DNA from: Allomyces macrogynus ATCC 38327
Taxonomy: Eukaryota > Blastocladiomycota > Blastocladiomycetes > Blastocladiales > Blastocladiaceae
Assembly: GCA_000151295.1 (NCBI GenBank)
Contig: GG745350.1
Location: 706,979 to 737,895, forward strand
DNA: 30,917 nucleotides
Reading direction: 5' to 3'
Part shown: positions 27,707-30,917 of the stretch, in pieces
How the letters are laid out: each line of letters starts with the position of its first letter
How positions within the stretch are numbered: the first letter of the stretch is position 1
Notes under the pieces: generated by a model
The model's database searches: none
The model's input: the letters and a program-made list of their open reading frames with translations, nothing else
What the model was told of the DNA's origin: nothing
Made by a program: the position numbers and the translations under genes

Positions 27707-30398
27707 CTACTCGTCGTCCTGGCATCTCGGAAACAGCACCGATACGCGGTTCGACAGCGTCACGTACGACACGACCTCCAACTGCGTCGTGTCGGCTGCC
27801 GGCATGTCATGACTCCCTGGCGGGACTGACGAGATGGTGAACGCTGTCATGGCGCGTGCCGGGATGGGTGGGACGGCACGCGGCGCGACGGGGATCGGGG
27901 CTGGGGTCATGGACCGCGGTGCGCTGCCGCCGTGCGGGCCCGACGGGCCGACGGTCGGGTCGGTCGAGAATATGGCGCGGGTCGCGGCGGATCTCGGAAT
28001 CGGGTTGGCGAGGATTTCGGCTACCGTCGGGGGAAGCGTTAGTCTGTGGACAGTGGGGTGGAGAGGGAAGCTAATAGTGCGTACCAAACTCGTCCGGATG
28101 CTCAGCGCCATCCCCTGCACCACCTTCGGCCTGCTGTGCCTGCCGCAATGCCGACTCCTGCTGCTGGTGCAGGACGACAATACTCCCCGAATTATCCACG
28201 CAGAAACAGTGCGTCGGCGGGATCGCGACGGCCGTGTACGCAATCATATCCGTCTCGCGGTTCCCGAACCCCGCGACAAACGGGGACACCGCTGGGGCCG
28301 CCGCCAAATCACGGTCCGTACTCCGCCTCGGCCCAACCTCCTCCCCGCCCTCATCAAACAACGCCGCGACCTGGGACAGCGTCGTGATTTTAAACTCCTG
28401 CGGTGTTTTCAACACCACCTCCCGCCTGAGTGCCGCCATCAATCCATCCGGCGACGTGAGCACCGGCCCGTCAGGCAGACCCACATGCTCGTCCCCATCA
28501 GCGTCCTGCTGCTTAATCGACTGCACGTACGCGCGCGTCGCATCCGCCTGCGCGATCCCGCGCGACGTGACGTAGAGGAACTGGTACCCGTGCTGCGCGA
28601 CGCGCGAATACAATTTCGCGATCCCCGGGTGCGCGTACTGGTACCCGAACATGGCCGGCAAGATAATCCCGAGCGCGTCGGACCGCGTGATCGTGCCGTC
28701 GACGTCGGAGACGACGACTTTGGTCGTCGATGGCCAGAGCCAGACGCGCGCGCGTTTGCGAATGACGCGAATCCGACTCGGATTGGATTGGGTGGTGGTG
28801 GGGGTGGCAGGACGGTCGCTGGTCCCGTCGCGCGCGGCCGACCGGGACCGCGCACGTGGCCGGTCGCGGAGGGTGATGTACTCGATATCGTTGGCGCCCC
28901 AGTGCAGCGGGAGCGCGGCGAGTTCGTCGGGCCGCAGGACCGACGACCCGGAAATGGACGCCGACGAGGTCGAGGAGGTCGAGGAGGTCGTGGACGTGAA
29001 CGACGCGAGCATAGGGTCGGCCGCCGCGGCCGCGGCGGTGGCCGCGGTGGGTCTCCCGGGCATCGACGACGGCTCGGTATCCGTCAACCCGGCGTCCTCG
29101 GACGCGCGCATCCCCATCCCCGACTCGCTCGCGTCCGACGAGTAGTCGTCGTTGGTGCTGGAAAACGATCCGGACCGGATCGCTTTCGGCAAAAATGATT
29201 TGGGCACGTCCGCACCGGGCCGCCAAAACTCGTCGTCCTTGGTGTCTTTTTCCTCGGCGGGCGTCGCGACAACGTCGTCCGGGTCCGCGATCCAGATGGC
29301 TGTCGCCGACCGGATCGGGGTCATCGCCATTGATTCCGGTGGGGCCGGGTCAACGACCGAGTCGGTCGATGCGGTGATCGGGTCGCCGCGCTTGCGCCGG
29401 TGTTTCCGCCCACGGCGGCGCGAGCTACCGCTGCCGGACCCGAACGTCGGGGATGCGGATTTGGGCGTGGTCAGGGAGAGAATCGCGAGCACGTCGGGCG
29501 GGAGCGAGTCGGCGTCGTCGGCGCGGTTCGATGACGACGAGGTCGCAGACCGCACGGACGCGGCAAGAACCGCAGAGAGCTTGGCCCAGCGGCTCGTTGG
29601 TGCCTGCGGCTGCTGCTCGGTGCCGCGTTCGGTAACCGGTGGCGGCGGTGGGGGTGGCGCCGCTCCATCGCTGTCGTCAACCATTGCCGCTGTTGGCGCG
29701 TCTGTCGGCGACACCGACGCCGAGACCGACGACGAGGGTGCGGCAATCAGGGCGTCGCGGCGCACGAGATTATCGCGCGCGTCGCGCCACCAGACGGCCA
29801 TGCCGTCATGGCCCAGGCGCATCATGAACGGCAGCGTCTGCCCGTTCACGACCACGGCAATCGGGCGGCCGTCCGGGCGCGGCACCTTGAGCCTGCCAAA
29901 CCGCGCGTGGAAGGGCGTCGCCTTGCGCTTGCCCGAGGCGTGTTCTACGACGACCACGTCGGTCGCGCCCGAGAGCGTGGCCGGGCGGCTGGCCGAGGAA
30001 GAAGAGCCATTGGGTGCTGCGGTGGAAGCCGAAACAGAGGACGGATCAGCATCGTCCTCTGGGTCGGCTATCGGTGCCGTTGGGAGCAAGTGTGCGGGCA
30101 ATGACACGGCGCGTGCTGGCATCCCGGGTGGGGCGGGCGACGCGACGACGGCAGCTGACGAGGGAGGCGGCATCATGCGCGCGCGCACCTGCGTGCTGTC
30201 GGTATGGGTCGTGGTTGACGAAGTGGCGAGCGAGAGACGCGACGAGAGCATGCGCGCGGCCGAGGCCAGGTGCGAGCGCACGCCGAACCGCGACGACGAC
30301 GACGAGGTGTTCGAGGACGCGGGCGAGGACGGCGAGACGGGCTGCGAGGACATGGTCAATTGCGGATTCGTCGACGAGGAGACGGCGGCAGCAGCCAT
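27707..30398 (-). CDS. PAH1: Lipin/PAH1 phosphatidate phosphatase
   Basis: Exon 1 is 30398-28156 and exon 2 is 28043-27707, about 859 residues. The ATG at 30398 sits in a CACCACCATGG context. Lipins convert phosphatidate to diacylglycerol at the ER/nuclear membrane. The N-LIP domain is at about residues 137-190 (ATLSGATDVVVVE, TPFHARFGRLKV, FMMRLGHDG). A Ser/Asp-rich region with a basic RRRGRKHRRKRG patch (possible nuclear signal) follows. The C-LIP HAD phosphatase at about 550-740 has DVDGT (Asp565 nucleophile, Asp567), YVTSRGIAQADATR, KTPQEFKI and FVAGFGNRETDMIAYT. Without splicing the frame ends EFGTHY at 28071. A second coding block with high GC third positions ends SYVTLSNRVSVLFPRC, matching the family C-terminus. 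It joins by a proposed 112-nt intron (GA|GTCGGC...CCACAG). That donor is weak and the junction is tentative. N-LIP is displaced from its usual terminal position. Confidence 0.88.
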
Positions 30399-30684
30399 GG
30401 TGGTGCGCCGGCTTCTTGAGGAGGGGCGCCGAGGGAGCGGCGGCGGCGCTCTTGACGGAGGGGCGACAGCAGCGGCAGCAATAGCAGCAGCAGCGGGTGG
30501 CCGTGGCATGCGGCCAGTCGTGGGGAGAGAGGTGAAGTCGCCGAGCCTACGCGCGTGTCGCCGACATCGTTGACGGTGGCGGTGCTGGTGGTGGTGGGAC
30601 GGCGGCCCATTGGCGTGCGGTCCCGCCGCCTTGCACGCCATCACTGTGGCCCGTGCCCGTCGCAGCGCAGCTTCCATTCTCTCG

Positions 30685-30718
<34 letters not shown>

Positions 30719-30808
30719 CGTCGGCCTTCTCCACTCTGCAGTCATTCATCGCGGCCACGCGCGACCGTCCGCACAACCGCGACTCGCCGCACCACAAGCT
30801 CCACCAAT
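30399..30808. other. Divergent promoter region of lipin and the right-edge gene
   Basis: 410 bp between divergent start codons. It contains the AAC trinucleotide tract at 30685-30719. Minus-strand reading through this region yields a poly-Val run from that tract and His/Arg-rich noise, which is why the lipin start was placed at 30398 and not further upstream. Confidence 0.5.
30685..30719. repeat. (AAC)n microsatellite
   Basis: About 11.7 perfect ACA/AAC units over 35 bp in the divergent promoter or 5' leader region, about 90 bp before the right-edge start codon. Confidence 0.9.
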
Positions 30809-30917
30809 ATGCCGCGCCAACGCGCCGCTCCCGCGGCCCCACCGCCGCCCCCGCGCCGCTCGCTTCGCCGGGCCTCGCTGTCCACGCCAGCCGCCAGCGA
30901 CCAGAATGACCTCGAAT
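30809..30917 (+). CDS. Partial gene leaving the right edge (N-terminus only)
   Basis: ATG at 30809 (ACCAATATGCCG) opens 36 codons to the window end without a stop. They encode a basic, Pro/Ala-rich N-terminus (MPRQRAAPAAPPPPPRRSLR...) turning acidic at the last residues. GC-ending third positions and the start spacing from the divergent lipin gene support a real gene. It is too short to assign a family; it resembles the disordered N-termini of other nuclear proteins in this window. Confidence 0.5.
   Translation, partial: MPRQRAAPAAPPPPPRRSLRRASLSTPAASDQNDLE

Noticed and set aside
27834..29198. Plus-strand open frame of 454 codons
   Set aside because: It covers the lipin phosphatase domain in antisense; the composition is Arg/Gly-rich and domain-free.
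29152..30573. Plus-strand open frame of 473 codons
   Set aside because: Antisense to lipin exon 1. The sense strand has N-LIP and HAD motifs, the antisense only Gly/Ala/Ser composition.
30399..30842. Upstream extension of lipin containing a poly-Val run
   Set aside because: The Val run is the reverse complement of the AAC microsatellite; the following His/Arg-rich stretch is not lipin-like, and a better ATG is at 30398.

Overview
This is a GC-rich, intron-containing eukaryotic window. Introns that can be placed by protein homology are mostly 60-130 nt, with GT/AG ends, a recognisable CTGAC/CTCAC-like branch region and often a loose 5' splice site. Gene content points to a fungus: a lipin-type phosphatidate phosphatase, a yeast-type Apn1, pentatricopeptide (PPR) proteins and a U5 snRNP 40 kDa WD protein. 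Genes more typical of animals are present too: a PHIP/BRWD homologue and a MARCH5-like membrane RING-CH ligase. That mixture, with the very high GC and the alanine/serine/proline-rich disordered tails, suggests an early-diverging zoosporic fungus (Blastocladiomycota-like). This placement is inference; no rRNA or marker was available to prove it.

Layout. 1-0.7 kb: probable 5' part of a minus-strand gene leaving the left edge, with a TATA-like box. 0.95-1.5 kb: a minus-strand hypothetical fragment. About 1.45-3.45 kb: a strongly CpG-depleted, lower-GC, gene-free island, probably a decayed, formerly methylated element. 3.6-5.2 kb (-): MARCH5-like RING-CH E3 ligase, divergent from 5.6-7.6 kb (+), an acidic-serine nuclear protein with a coilin-like N-terminus. 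8.1-14.6 kb (-): a BRWD/PHIP homologue of about 2,050 residues, assembled here from a long last exon and three short upstream exons. 15.6-17.55 kb (+): Apn1 endonuclease IV with six exons and three apparent frame breaks. 17.6-21.1 and 21.4-23.5 kb (-): two PPR proteins. 24.1-25.4 kb (-): quinone oxidoreductase in four exons. 26.0-27.5 kb (+): SNRNP40/Cwf17 in six exons. 27.7-30.4 kb (-): lipin/PAH1 in two exons. From 30.8 kb (+): the start of a gene leaving the right edge.

The genes do not form a pathway. They are ordinary nuclear housekeeping genes in divergent pairs (MARCH5-like/coilin-like, PHIP/APN1, QOR/SNRNP40, lipin/right-edge gene) and tight convergent pairs (APN1/PPR 72 bp, SNRNP40/lipin about 200 bp). 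Mitochondrial functions recur (MARCH5-like ligase, two PPR proteins), as do nuclear RNA and chromatin functions (coilin-like, PHIP, SNRNP40).

The best leads are the CpG-depleted island, the PHIP homologue with one degenerate bromodomain and a long Arg/acidic repeat tail, the lipin whose N-LIP domain lies about 135 residues in from the N-terminus, and the frame-broken but active-site-complete APN1. I saw no tRNA, rRNA, CRISPR array or intact transposon.
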